The translations under genes were made by a program, and so were the position numbers. This document shows, one piece after another, positions 18,494-27,782 of a DNA stretch of 64,000 nt (position 1 is the stretch's first letter; every line of letters begins with the position of its first letter). Origin of the DNA: Sulfidibacterium sp964549335 (lineage in GTDB: Bacteria > Bacteroidota > Bacteroidia > Bacteroidales > F082); contig CAZJUQ010000005.1 in the NCBI GenBank assembly GCA_964549335.1, positions 1 to 64,000 on the forward strand. The letters are read 5' to 3'. The notes under the pieces were generated by a model. It saw nothing but the letters and a program-made list of their open reading frames with translations, had not been told where the DNA came from and did no database searches.

Positions 18494-18501
18494 TATATTT
18501 G
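18494..18501 (+). promoter_or_regulatory. -7 box TATATTTG for the FadH-like oxidoreductase
   Basis: Exact TAnnTTTG, 42 nt before the ATG at 18544, back-to-back with the mannosidase promoter. Confidence 0.5.
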
Positions 18502-18543
18502 TATGCAAAATATGTGTATATGTTTAATATAAAATAACGAATC

Positions 18544-20403
18544 ATGTTAGATATTAGAAACGAGCTGATTATGGCACCCGTAAAATTGGGATACAGTGAT
18601 GGCACGGGTGTTGTCACGCAAAGACATATTGAATTTTACGAAAGGCGCAGCCGCAACATAGGAGCAATAACACCGGAACCGTTGTATATGGATGCCGGAC
18701 TTCGCGAATTGCCCACACAGTTGGGAATTGACAATATAAACAAAATAGAGGGACTGGCAAAACTTGTAAAAGTCATTCATAAAAACGGTGCAAAGGCAAT
18801 AGCACACCTGAACCATCCGGGACGGATGGCTAATCCCAAAATTCCGGGAAACTACCACTGGTCGTCAACCGGTAAAGCATGCGAAAACGGAGGTGCCGTG
18901 CCCGAAAGAATGAACAGGGATATGATGGACAAGGTGGTAAAACTCCATGTGGAAGCTGCCAAACGGGCGGAAATGGCAGGTTTCGATTTTATTGAACTGC
19001 AAATGGGACACGGATATCTCATGGCACAGTTTCTTTCGCCTGCGGTAAACGACCGCACAGATGAATACGGCGGCACACTCCAAAACAGAATGCGTTTTCC
19101 GGTAGAAGTATTTCTTGCCGTAAAAAATAGTGTTAAAATTCCCGTGATTGTCCGCATGAGTGCCGACGAAATGATTCAAAACGGATTGCATCCCGACGAG
19201 ACGGTTCCATTTGCCAAAGAGTTGGAAAAAGCAGGTGTTTCGGCATTGCATATCCTTGCCGGAACAGCATGTAACACGCCGCCATGGTTTTTCCAGCATA
19301 TGTTCGTGCCGAAAGGAAAAATTTGGGAACTTGCCGGAAAAATAAAAGAAAACGTCAATGTTCCGGTGATATTTGTGGGACAAATCAATTCTAAAAAAGA
19401 TATTGAATTAATAAAATCGAAGTACAACGCAAATTATTTCGCCGTGGGACGCGCAATGGTTGCCGACCCCGACTTTGCCGGTAAATATCTCGGCGAAATC
19501 GACGGAACCGTACGACCGTGCCTTGCATGTGCCGAAGGTTGCCTCGGCGGCGTTAAGTCGGGAAAAGGACTCGGATGTGTTGTCAACCCGCTGGTTAATA
19601 CCGGACTGAAAGATTTCCAAAAAACAAAAACAGCGAAAAAATTTGCTGTTGTCGGTGGCGGTTTGGCAGGCATGGAAGCTGCCGTTACGCTTAAAAAACG
19701 CGGACACCATGTTGACTTGTACGAAAAAAACAGCCTCGGCGGACAATTCAATTTGGCATATTTACCACCCAACAAAGGCAGCCTTAAAGCAATAATCGAC
19801 TATTATGCCGGAGAGATTAAGAAAAACGGAATTAATGTTTTTTATGAAACCGCCACCAAAGAAACGCTGAAAAACAAAGGCTACGACGGTATTATTATGG
19901 CAACGGGTGCAGTACCTGCCGTACCTCCCATAAAAGGATTGAAAGAGTACTATTGGACGGAATTTTTACACGACGACCAACTGCCCGGAAACAAAAAAAT
20001 TGTTGTAATAGGAGGAGGACTAATAGGTCTTGAAGTGGCAAGCAAACTCATTGATAATAACAATAAAGTGGTAATAGTTGAAATGCTCGAAGATATTGCC
20101 CGCGGTATGGAGATGATTGAAAAAGCCATGACGGTAAAAAAACTGAAAACAAAAGGAGCGGAAATATTCGTAAAACATACCGTAACCGGAATTGAAGATG
20201 ACAAGGTTATAATAAAAAGTGACGGAGGCGAAAAAATCATTGACGGCATTGACAAAATAGTTGTTGCAACGGGAATGCGCTCCTACGTTCCCTTCGAAAA
20301 TGATGGCCAATTACCGGAAATTCACATCGTCGGCGATGCCGCAAAGGTGGGCAAAGCGCAAGAGGCTATTCGCGATGCTTACGAACTCGCAACAAAACTG
20401 TAA
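18544..20403 (+). CDS. NADH:flavin oxidoreductase / 2,4-dienoyl-CoA reductase-like (FMN, 4Fe-4S, FAD)
   Basis: 619 residues in the FadH/trimethylamine dehydrogenase layout. An old-yellow-enzyme barrel occupies ~1-320 (QMGHGYLMAQFLSPAVNDRT and DEYGGTLQNRMRFPVEVF are strongly conserved FMN-barrel motifs). A 4Fe-4S cluster site follows (PCLACAEGC with a fourth Cys in GLGCVVNP), then two dinucleotide-binding folds (VVGGGLAGMEAAVTLKKRG for FAD; VVIGGGLIGLEVASKL for NAD(P)H). The very N-terminus is slightly shorter than usual, beginning close to the MAPV motif. Such enzymes reduce enoyl or enone bonds with NAD(P)H; the real substrate is not predictable. It is a single gene with its own promoter, followed by a strong hairpin at 20439-20500. 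Confidence 0.9.
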   Translation: MLDIRNELIMAPVKLGYSDGTGVVTQRHIEFYERRSRNIGAITPEPLYMDAGLRELPTQLGIDNINKIEGLAKLVKVIHKNGAKAIAHLNHPGRMANPKIPGNYHWSSTGKACENGGAVPERMNRDMMDKVVKLHVEAAKRAEMAGFDFIELQMGHGYLMAQFLSPAVNDRTDEYGGTLQNRMRFPVEVFLAVKNSVKIPVIVRMSADEMIQNGLHPDETVPFAKELEKAGVSALHILAGTACNTPPWFFQHMFVPKGKIWELAGKIKENVNVPVIFVGQINSKKDIELIKSKYNANYFAVGRAMVADPDFAGKYLGEIDGTVRPCLACAEGCLGGVKSGKGLGCVVNPLVNTGLKDFQKTKTAKKFAVVGGGLAGMEAAVTLKKRGHHVDLYEKNSLGGQFNLAYLPPNKGSLKAIIDYYAGEIKKNGINVFYETATKETLKNKGYDGIIMATGAVPAVPPIKGLKEYYWTEFLHDDQLPGNKKIVVIGGGLIGLEVASKLIDNNNKVVIVEMLEDIARGMEMIEKAMTVKKLKTKGAEIFVKHTVTGIEDDKVIIKSDGGEKIIDGIDKIVVATGMRSYVPFENDGQLPEIHIVGDAAKVGKAQEAIRDAYELATKL

Positions 20404-20438
20404 TTGCCAATAAAAAAAGTGTTTCGAGAGGCAAAAAA

Positions 20439-20500
20439 GGAATTTCACGGAAAAAGATGATTTTGTACAGGCAATCACCCTGTTTTTTCCGTGAAGTTCC
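20439..20500. repeat. Long imperfect inverted repeat downstream of the oxidoreductase gene
   Basis: The arms 20439-20455 (GGAATTTCACGGAAAAA) and 20484-20500 (TTTTTCCGTGAAGTTCC) can pair over 17 positions with one G-U wobble, around a 28-nt loop. The loop itself contains a short CAGG/CCTG pair. It lies 36 bp after the stop codon at 20403. A-rich and T-rich segments form the inner part of the stem rather than following it, so it is not a textbook intrinsic terminator, but it may stop transcription or protect the 3' end. Confidence 0.6.
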
Positions 20501-20574
20501 CGTGTTGATACCGGTAAATGCCAAATTTTTTACTTAAATTTAATTATTACTCCCGTAATTAAATACACTTTTCC

Positions 20575-20582
20575 TACTTTTG
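20575..20582 (+). promoter_or_regulatory. -7 box TACTTTTG for the CotH-like gene
   Basis: Exact TAnnTTTG, 18 nt before the ATG at 20601. It overlaps an in-frame TTG at 20580, which is therefore not the start. Confidence 0.5.
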
Positions 20583-20600
20583 CCGCTGAAATTTGGCACT

Positions 20601-23600
20601 ATGTTTACAAAAGGGTTAAAACAGGTTTTTGCATTATTTTTCGTTTTATATATTGCCGTTACCGTTCAATCGTGCAAGAGGGGGAATGTTTTATTACCCG
20701 GCAAAAGTGTATGGTGCAGTGCGGAAAAGATATCGCCGGACGGAAAACATTTTGTTTCGGAAAAAGATCCGTCAATACTGTTCGACGGTGCCAAATGTCA
20801 AACTTCAAAAGAGGCTCACTCTGGTAAATTTTCGGCTATAACTTACCCCAAACGGGCTTTTACATTTGGGTTCAGACACATCTCGGGTCCCGACGAGTAT
20901 TACAAAATAACGGTATGGAGAAAATCGAAATCGGGCAACGGGCTTCTGGTAGCCACCACAAAAGATGTAAAGAAATTTTATAAAACAGCAAAAATACCTG
21001 TCACCGTTGACAGTGCCGGCTGGGAAAAGTTGGAACTTGAAGTTTTTACACCTCCCTTTTTCGACGGCATAAGCGACTACCTGCAAGTTTATGTTTGGAA
21101 CAACAGCAAAGATACCGTTTATTTCGATGACATAAAAATTGAACGTTTTGCAAAAAAAGATTATCCCGTTTACAAAGAAGAACCTCTATCTATAATTCTC
21201 GATACATCTCAATATTTAAAATTGCTGTCGAAACGGAAAGAGGCTTTCGAAAACGGAGTTCTTCAAAGCAGTGGCGACGACTGGGTAAAAGGAATAATTT
21301 TCGGCAACGGCAAAATGATGAAGGCTAAATTGCGGTTAAAGGGCGACTGGCTCGATCATCTTTACGGCACAAAATGGTCGTTCAGAATAAAACTGCGAAA
21401 ACGGAACGCATGGCGACGGTTGCGTGTATTTTCCATTCAAACGCCAGCGGCTCGCGATTACCTGATGGAATGGGCATCGCACCTGTTTTACGAAAGCAAA
21501 GATATTTTAACTACACGTTACGGTTTTGTTCCGGTACTGTTCAACAACCAATCGAGAGGTATATATGCTTACGAGGAACATTTTGTAAAACAACTTGTTG
21601 AATGGCGGCAACGGCGCGAAGGTCCTATCGTCAAATTTTCGGAAGATGCATTTTGGCAACAGCAAAAAATATCGCTGAAATACGGCAAGTGGGTAAAATA
21701 CCCCTTTTTCGAGGCCTCGGTTATCGAACCCTTCAGCGAAAGCAAAACGGTAAAATCACAAACTTTGTATAACGAGTTTCTCGAAGCACAAAAACTTATG
21801 TTTCAATTCAAAAACGGGATTAAAAAGCCTTCCGAGATTTTCGATTTGGAAAAACTCGCCAAATATTACGCAATACTCGACCTCACCCTTGCACGCCACG
21901 GAATGGCATGGCACAACCAAAGGTTTTACTACAACCCCGTTCTTTGCAAACTCGAACCCATAGCTTACGACGGTTATACCGACCACAGCCACGAAAACAG
22001 AGGCATTAAGGACAACTATCTGTACATGGTTTACGATAACCGCAACAAACAACCCATAGAAAATATGATGATTGCCAACCTGTTTAAAGACAGCCTCTTT
22101 TTATCGCGCTACCTCATTTACCTCGAAAAATTCAGCTCCGCAAGTTTCGTGGACTCCATTACAAACCAAATAAACAAAAAGGCTTATCATTACGACTCCC
22201 TTATCAGGTTGGAGTTTCCCTTTGCCGAATACGATTTTGATTTCTTCAAAAAAAGCGCCGCCAAAATAAGAGAGTACTTACCCCGTGTAAAAGAGCTCTC
22301 ACACAAAATATTAAACGACACATCCATATGTTTCAAAGTAAAAAAATATAATTATACCGACACAACTGTTTACGGTAAAACCCCTCAATTTTTCGTAAAC
22401 GCTTATATTGAAAACAGGGATAAGGACTCTGTCACCGTCAAGGTTGAGAACTATTTCCCGAAAAACATAGTGCTGCTCGGCACGGGTCATAAAAACAAAA
22501 ACATTGATACACATTTTGTAAAAGGCATCGCTCTTAATCCCTTTAAAGCAGGAACAATTACAGGAACCACTTTCCGCACCGACACTAACAGCAACTTTCT
22601 ATTTTTCATCGTAAAAGATAAGTTGGAGACCTTTGTGGTCAAAATACATCCGTGGCCGAAACCGCAGGGATTAACGGCACAACAATATTTAATGCGCCAT
22701 GCCGGCTTTGATATCCCGCTTATTTCAAAGGTGGAGGGAAAAGAGATTTACATAAAAAAAGGTGAAAACAGGGTGGATTATAATGTGGTAATACCGGCGG
22801 GATACAAGGTGCATTTCGATGCAGGAACCAAAATTGATTTTGTAAACAAGGCGATATTCCTTTCCTATTCACCCGTAATAATGAACGGCGAAAAAGATAA
22901 TCCGGTGATAATAACCTCTTCCGATTTTAGTGCCAACGGCTTCACGGTGCTTCAACCCAAAGGAAAATCGACACTGAACCATGTGGTATTTAACAATATG
23001 AACACTTTGAATTATAACTCGTGGATACTTACCGGTGCTGTCACCTTTTACGAAGCCGACGTCAGTTTAAACAATGTTACTTTCTACCGCAACCAATGCG
23101 AAGATGCACTGAATCTGGTCAGATGTAACTTCTCACTCTCAAACAGCACTTTCGACTTCACTCACAGCGATGCTTTCGACTCGGATTTCAGCAGGGGAAC
23201 CGTTGAGAAAACCCTTTTTACAAATATAGGCAACGACGCAATAGATTTCTCGGGCAGTAAAATTTCGGTAAAAAATTGTATAATCAACGGTGCCCGTGAC
23301 AAAGGTGTCAGCGGTGGCGAAGATTCACATCTGGTAATAGATAATTGTACAGTTTCAAACTCAAACATAGGGTTGGCCTCAAAAGACCTTTCCTCCTTAA
23401 AAGTATCAAACAGCAAAATAAGCGATTGTAACTACGGAGCCGTATTACTGCAAAAAAAACCGGAATACGGACCCGCCACAATGGTTCTTAAAAAGGTTTC
23501 CTTTTACCGTCCCAAAACAAAATGGCTGATTGAAAAAGGGTCGTTCATCTTGAATGACAACAACAAAATAGAAGGCGACAAAAAGGACGTCGCAAAACTG

Positions 23601-23609
23601 TTCTATTAA
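20601..23609 (+). CDS. Lipoprotein with CotH-like (atypical kinase fold) domain and right-handed beta-helix
   Basis: 1002 residues. The lipoprotein signal ends TVQSCKRGN. Residues ~25-190 look like a carbohydrate-binding-type beta domain (YYKITVWRKSKSGNGLLVA, then KDTVYFDDIKIE). The middle (~230-560) has the CotH-type pattern: KLRLKGDWLDHLYGTKWSFR, then RVFSIQTPAARDYLMEW, GIYAYEEHFVKQ, and a late YDGYTDHSHEN segment that could supply the metal-binding Asp. The last ~280 residues are short repeats (SFYRNQ..., DAFDSDFS, NDAIDFSGSKISVKNC) of a parallel beta-helix. CotH proteins of spore formers phosphorylate coat proteins; whether this bacterial lipoprotein has kinase activity is unknown. Family assignment of the middle part is from memory of motif order. 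Confidence 0.7.
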   Translation: MFTKGLKQVFALFFVLYIAVTVQSCKRGNVLLPGKSVWCSAEKISPDGKHFVSEKDPSILFDGAKCQTSKEAHSGKFSAITYPKRAFTFGFRHISGPDEYYKITVWRKSKSGNGLLVATTKDVKKFYKTAKIPVTVDSAGWEKLELEVFTPPFFDGISDYLQVYVWNNSKDTVYFDDIKIERFAKKDYPVYKEEPLSIILDTSQYLKLLSKRKEAFENGVLQSSGDDWVKGIIFGNGKMMKAKLRLKGDWLDHLYGTKWSFRIKLRKRNAWRRLRVFSIQTPAARDYLMEWASHLFYESKDILTTRYGFVPVLFNNQSRGIYAYEEHFVKQLVEWRQRREGPIVKFSEDAFWQQQKISLKYGKWVKYPFFEASVIEPFSESKTVKSQTLYNEFLEAQKLMFQFKNGIKKPSEIFDLEKLAKYYAILDLTLARHGMAWHNQRFYYNPVLCKLEPIAYDGYTDHSHENRGIKDNYLYMVYDNRNKQPIENMMIANLFKDSLFLSRYLIYLEKFSSASFVDSITNQINKKAYHYDSLIRLEFPFAEYDFDFFKKSAAKIREYLPRVKELSHKILNDTSICFKVKKYNYTDTTVYGKTPQFFVNAYIENRDKDSVTVKVENYFPKNIVLLGTGHKNKNIDTHFVKGIALNPFKAGTITGTTFRTDTNSNFLFFIVKDKLETFVVKIHPWPKPQGLTAQQYLMRHAGFDIPLISKVEGKEIYIKKGENRVDYNVVIPAGYKVHFDAGTKIDFVNKAIFLSYSPVIMNGEKDNPVIITSSDFSANGFTVLQPKGKSTLNHVVFNNMNTLNYNSWILTGAVTFYEADVSLNNVTFYRNQCEDALNLVRCNFSLSNSTFDFTHSDAFDSDFSRGTVEKTLFTNIGNDAIDFSGSKISVKNCIINGARDKGVSGGEDSHLVIDNCTVSNSNIGLASKDLSSLKVSNSKISDCNYGAVLLQKKPEYGPATMVLKKVSFYRPKTKWLIEKGSFILNDNNKIEGDKKDVAKLFY

Positions 23610-23724
23610 CTTTTTTATTCCCCTTACGGAAAATCGACAATCGTTGCATCCTCCGTTATTGTTGCGTTACGGAACACGTAACCGTTTCTTTTTCTTTTTT
23701 TTCCGAATAAATGTTAAAATTTAT

Positions 23725-23732
23725 TATTTTTG
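23725..23732 (+). promoter_or_regulatory. -7 box TATTTTTG for the C10 peptidase
   Basis: Exact TAnnTTTG, 47 nt before the ATG at 23780. Confidence 0.45.
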
Positions 23733-23779
23733 AAATCAAAGATAATTTTCAACAAATAACCTTTCAATAATTAACAGCC

Positions 23780-26700
23780 ATGAAAAAAAACCTCCTCTTT
23801 TATTTAATGATTGTTCTATTAATAAATTGCGGTTTAAAGGCAAATCCTGTTAAAAAGAGTTATGCCGGAAAAATTGCAAAAAACTTCTATTATGCACATA
23901 CCTCTTTCGGGTACGATGAAATTGAGTTTTCAAACTATTTTACAATTGATGAAAATGACACCACACTTTATTACATTTTCAATATTGTTGACGATAAAGG
24001 ATTTGTGATTGTAGCTGCCGATGACGACGTTATACCCGTATTGGGATACGGAACGGAAGGGGGATATTATACCGAAAATCAACCTCCGCAATTTGTTTCG
24101 TGGATGAACGGATACAAAAAACAGATATTATATGTAAAACGCCACGCCCTGCATGCCGGCGAGACAATAAAACGGCAATGGGAAAACTATTCGGTTAAAA
24201 GAGATAAAAAAGCGTACGGTTCGCGAAGCATCGTAGGACCGCTCTTGGAAAACATATACTGGAATCAAGGATGTTTGTACAACGACTCCTGTCCGGCTGA
24301 TGCCTCGGGACCTTGCGGACATGCTTATGCAGGATGTGTAGCCACAGCCACCGGAATGATTATGAAATATCACTCCCACCCACATACGGGCACAGGTTCG
24401 CACAGTTACTATCATCCAACTTACGGCACACTCTCGGCCGATTTCGGTTCAACAACATACGACTGGGCTAACATGACCTTTTCGGGAAGCGACGAGCAAG
24501 TGGCACAATTGCTTTACCATATAGGTGTTGCAGTGGAAATGAACTATGGACCAAACGGCTCGGGAGCCTATACCTCAAGTGCCGTCACCGCCTTGAAAAC
24601 ATATTTCTCGTACGACCAATCGGCATATTTCGATAACAAATCAAACTATACCAACTCCACGTGGGAAAACATGCTAATCACCGAAATTGATAATAATCGT
24701 CCACTGCTTTACCGGGGCGACAACGGAGGCTCGGGAGGTCACGCTTTTGTATGCGACGGCTACGACAATGGCGGAGGAACAACACTTTTCCACTTCAACT
24801 GGGGCTGGGACAGAGCCCATAACGGGTATTTTGCCCTCTCTAACCTTAATCCGGGAACTCACAACTTTACCGATAACCAAGCGGCAGGTTTTAATATTAT
24901 GCCCGACGACAGTTCGGTTCCAAACAGCGACTTCACCGCAGAAGCACCATGTCCCTGTTCCGGCGACACCGTTACCTTTTACGACCAGTCAAGCAATAAA
25001 CCCAATAGCTGGAACTGGTCGTTTCAAGGAGGGTCTCCAACCTCGTCAAGTTCCGAAAATCCTGAAATTACATACTCCTCTACCGGTACTTACGACGTAA
25101 CTCTTACCGCTTCGAACACTTCGGGTGCAGGAAACACAAATACCAAAACCGGATATATTACAGTGTATAATTCCCCCGCATCCGTTTGTGCACTGTCAAC
25201 ACAAACAATGGGAAATTACTGGTATGGAATTTTAAGAGTTAAATTAAATAATCTGGACCACGCAAGCGGCGATACATATTCCGATAACGGATGTAAAGAT
25301 TTCAGCTGCCGTTACTCAACAACTCTTACTCCGGGCAATACCTACGATTTGACAATAAGCGTCAGAATGGGAAGCTCGGGTAATGCTCACACATATGTCT
25401 ATATTGATTTTAATAACGACGGCGACTTTTCCGATTCGGGAGAAAAAATCATAGACAATTACACCACTACCGTTGCCAACTCGGCAAACACATTTACGCA
25501 ACAGGTAACCATGCCCTCTTCCCCCGTATTAAACCAGCTGTTAAGAATGCGCGTGGTAACCGATTATACCTCAATGTCGTCGCCATGTACCAATCCCATT
25601 ATAGGACAATCGGAAGATTACGGAGTATATTTTCAGGCATCGCCGCCCGTCCCTGTTGCCACAGCGGCAACCAATATAACACAAACCTCTTTCGATGCCA
25701 ACTGGAATGCCTCGTCGGGTGCAACGGGATACTATCTCGATGTAGCTACCGACAGTCTCTTTACATCCATGGTCAGCGGTTACGACAACCTTAACGTGGG
25801 TAATGTTACAACATATTCCGTAACGGGACTAACATCCGGTACGGGATATTACTACAGGGTAAGGGCATACAACAGTTACGGCACCAGCGGTAATTCCAAT
25901 GTAATAAGTTTAACAACACTTCCCGATATACCCGCGGCTCCAGTAGCCACCGCCGCAACCAATATAACACAAACCTCTTTCGATGCCAATTGGAATGCCT
26001 CCTCCGGTGCCGACGGCTACTATCTCGATGTGGCTACCGACAGCCTTTTTACATCCATGGTCAGCGGTTACGATAACCTTAATGCGGGAAACGTTACAAC
26101 ATACAATGTTACAGGACTTACGGCAAACACGGATTATTATTACCGTGTTCGAGCCTACAACAACGGAGGAACAAGCGGTAACTCCAATGTTATTGCACTT
26201 ACAACATTGCCCGATATACCCGCCGCACCAAACGCCACGGCGGCCACAAATATCACACAAACGGGGTTCGATGCCAACTGGGACAGCTCCACCGGCGCCG
26301 ACGGTTACTATCTCGATGTGGCTACCGACGACCAATTCACCTCATATGTCAGCGGATACGAAAACCTTAACGTGGGCAACGTTACAACATATTCCGTAAC
26401 GGGATTAAACGAAAATACAGACTACTATTACAGGGTAAGGGCATACAATACCGGAGGAACAAGTGGAAATTCAAATGTCATAAACGTTACCACCCTTGCA
26501 TATCCGCCCTCCGCACCCGTAGCCACCGCCGCAACCAATATTTCGCAAACAAGTTTCGATGCCAACTGGAATGCCTCCACCGGCGCCGACGGATATTATC
26601 TCGATGTGGCTACCGACAGCACATTCACAAATTTCGTAAACGGATACAACAATCTTAACGTGGGAAGCGTATTAACATATACCGTTTCGGGACTGACCCC

Positions 26701-27625
26701 CGAAACGGATTACTATTACAGATTGCGTGCTTACAATTCGGGAGGAACCAGTGGCAACTCAAACACCATTGCATTAACAACATTGCCAAACAACCCCGGA
26801 GCACCCGTGGCTACTGCAGCAACAAATATTACGCAAACAAGTTTCGATGCCAACTGGGATTCGGTAAGCGGTGCATTCGCCTATTACCTCGATGTGGCCA
26901 CCGACAACGGATTTAGTAATATGGTAAACGGTTTCGACAACCTTAATGTGGGAAATGTAACAACATACCCCGTAACAGGTTTAACGCCCAACACTCAATA
27001 TTTTTACAGGGTAAGAGCCGAAAACAGCGGCGGTATCAGCGGCAATTCAAATGTGATTAGCGTAACCACACTGCCGGAGATACCTCCCGCTCCCATAGCC
27101 CTCGATGCCACAGCAATTAGCGAAAATGCTTTTACGGCAAACTGGGAAAACGCTGCCGGCGCCGACGGATACTATTTCGACGTTGCCACCGACAGCCTAT
27201 TTACCTCTTTTATCCCAGGTTTCGAAAATCTGGATGTGGGTGATGTTTTGGAGTACACCGTAACGGGATTAAATGCGGCAACCTATTATTACTACCGGCT
27301 TCGCGCTTATAATGTTTCGGGAACAAGCGGCAATTCAAACGTTATCAGCCTGGTAACACTGCCGGTGGGTACCCTTGACAATACCGAACCTGCACTCAAT
27401 ATCTATACATCCAAAAATATTTTGTTTGTTATAATCGACAATATTAAAGTGATAAAAGGAGATATAACAGTTTATGATTTGTCGGGCATACAAATAACAG
27501 CAAAAAAATTGGAAAACAAAAAGACAAATACCGTTTTCCTGAATACAAAGCCGGGGATACTCCTTGTCAAAGTAATGTTAAACGGTACCGTTTACGTAAC
27601 AAAGATATATGTTCGCGGTAAATAA
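23780..27625 (+). CDS. Secreted C10 (streptopain-type) cysteine protease with PKD, GEVED and six FN3 domains
   Basis: 1281 residues: signal peptide (1-21), an inhibitory pro-domain of the C10 zymogen type (~25-110, VIVAADDDVIPVLGYG), and a peptidase domain with catalytic C186 (HAYAGCVATATGMIMKYH) and H321 (GGSGGHAFVCDGYD), followed by HFNWGWDRAHNGYFAL. Next are a PKD domain (~380-460), a GEVED domain (~530-620, ending GQSEDYGVYF), six fibronectin type III repeats at 625-1200, each exactly 96 residues, and a C-terminal segment (~1205-1281, ITVYDLSGIQI and KVMLNGTVYVTKIYV) resembling a T9SS type A sorting domain. It is expected to be secreted as a zymogen and to cleave proteins or peptides outside the cell. 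Related proteins include Porphyromonas PrtT. Confidence 0.92.
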   Translation: MKKNLLFYLMIVLLINCGLKANPVKKSYAGKIAKNFYYAHTSFGYDEIEFSNYFTIDENDTTLYYIFNIVDDKGFVIVAADDDVIPVLGYGTEGGYYTENQPPQFVSWMNGYKKQILYVKRHALHAGETIKRQWENYSVKRDKKAYGSRSIVGPLLENIYWNQGCLYNDSCPADASGPCGHAYAGCVATATGMIMKYHSHPHTGTGSHSYYHPTYGTLSADFGSTTYDWANMTFSGSDEQVAQLLYHIGVAVEMNYGPNGSGAYTSSAVTALKTYFSYDQSAYFDNKSNYTNSTWENMLITEIDNNRPLLYRGDNGGSGGHAFVCDGYDNGGGTTLFHFNWGWDRAHNGYFALSNLNPGTHNFTDNQAAGFNIMPDDSSVPNSDFTAEAPCPCSGDTVTFYDQSSNKPNSWNWSFQGGSPTSSSSENPEITYSSTGTYDVTLTASNTSGAGNTNTKTGYITVYNSPASVCALSTQTMGNYWYGILRVKLNNLDHASGDTYSDNGCKDFSCRYSTTLTPGNTYDLTISVRMGSSGNAHTYVYIDFNNDGDFSDSGEKIIDNYTTTVANSANTFTQQVTMPSSPVLNQLLRMRVVTDYTSMSSPCTNPIIGQSEDYGVYFQASPPVPVATAATNITQTSFDANWNASSGATGYYLDVATDSLFTSMVSGYDNLNVGNVTTYSVTGLTSGTGYYYRVRAYNSYGTSGNSNVISLTTLPDIPAAPVATAATNITQTSFDANWNASSGADGYYLDVATDSLFTSMVSGYDNLNAGNVTTYNVTGLTANTDYYYRVRAYNNGGTSGNSNVIALTTLPDIPAAPNATAATNITQTGFDANWDSSTGADGYYLDVATDDQFTSYVSGYENLNVGNVTTYSVTGLNENTDYYYRVRAYNTGGTSGNSNVINVTTLAYPPSAPVATAATNISQTSFDANWNASTGADGYYLDVATDSTFTNFVNGYNNLNVGSVLTYTVSGLTPETDYYYRLRAYNSGGTSGNSNTIALTTLPNNPGAPVATAATNITQTSFDANWDSVSGAFAYYLDVATDNGFSNMVNGFDNLNVGNVTTYPVTGLTPNTQYFYRVRAENSGGISGNSNVISVTTLPEIPPAPIALDATAISENAFTANWENAAGADGYYFDVATDSLFTSFIPGFENLDVGDVLEYTVTGLNAATYYYYRLRAYNVSGTSGNSNVISLVTLPVGTLDNTEPALNIYTSKNILFVIIDNIKVIKGDITVYDLSGIQITAKKLENKKTNTVFLNTKPGILLVKVMLNGTVYVTKIYVRGK
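25652..27379 (+). repeat. Six tandem 288-bp repeats encoding FN3 domains
   Basis: Units begin at 25652, 25940, 26228, 26516, 26804 and 27092, each at the Pro of P(V/N/I)A, giving a strict 288-bp period without indels. Units 1-5 keep near-identical stretches (ATAATNITQT, FDANW, YYLDVATD, GNSNVI); the sixth is the most diverged (ALDATAISENAF). Equal length with high identity suggests recent duplication and ongoing homogenisation. Confidence 0.9.
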
Positions 27626-27634
27626 ATCCTGAAA

Positions 27635-27687
27635 TTCATGTTTCGACGAGCCGGCACATCTCTTTTTCCGGCCCGTCAAAACATGAA
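27635..27687. repeat. Inverted repeat after the C10 peptidase gene
   Basis: Arms 27635-27654 (TTCATGTTTCGACGAGCCGG) and 27668-27687 (CCGGCCCGTCAAAACATGAA) pair at 18 of 20 positions around a 13-nt loop. It starts 9 bp after the peptidase stop. There is no T-tract, so it is at most a non-canonical terminator between the peptidase and the convergent regulator gene. Confidence 0.55.
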
Positions 27688-27782
27688 ACCTGACAACCGA
27701 GCTAAAGCTAAAAGTTCCGGAAATTCACAGGTATGCCTATTGTTTGGCAAAACTCCGTTTTTGCATAAGTAAAGCCACAACA

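Noticed and set aside
25652..27379. FN3 array as a CRISPR-like or minisatellite repeat
   Set aside because: The repeats are coding, in frame and 288 bp long, with clear FN3 protein signatures.
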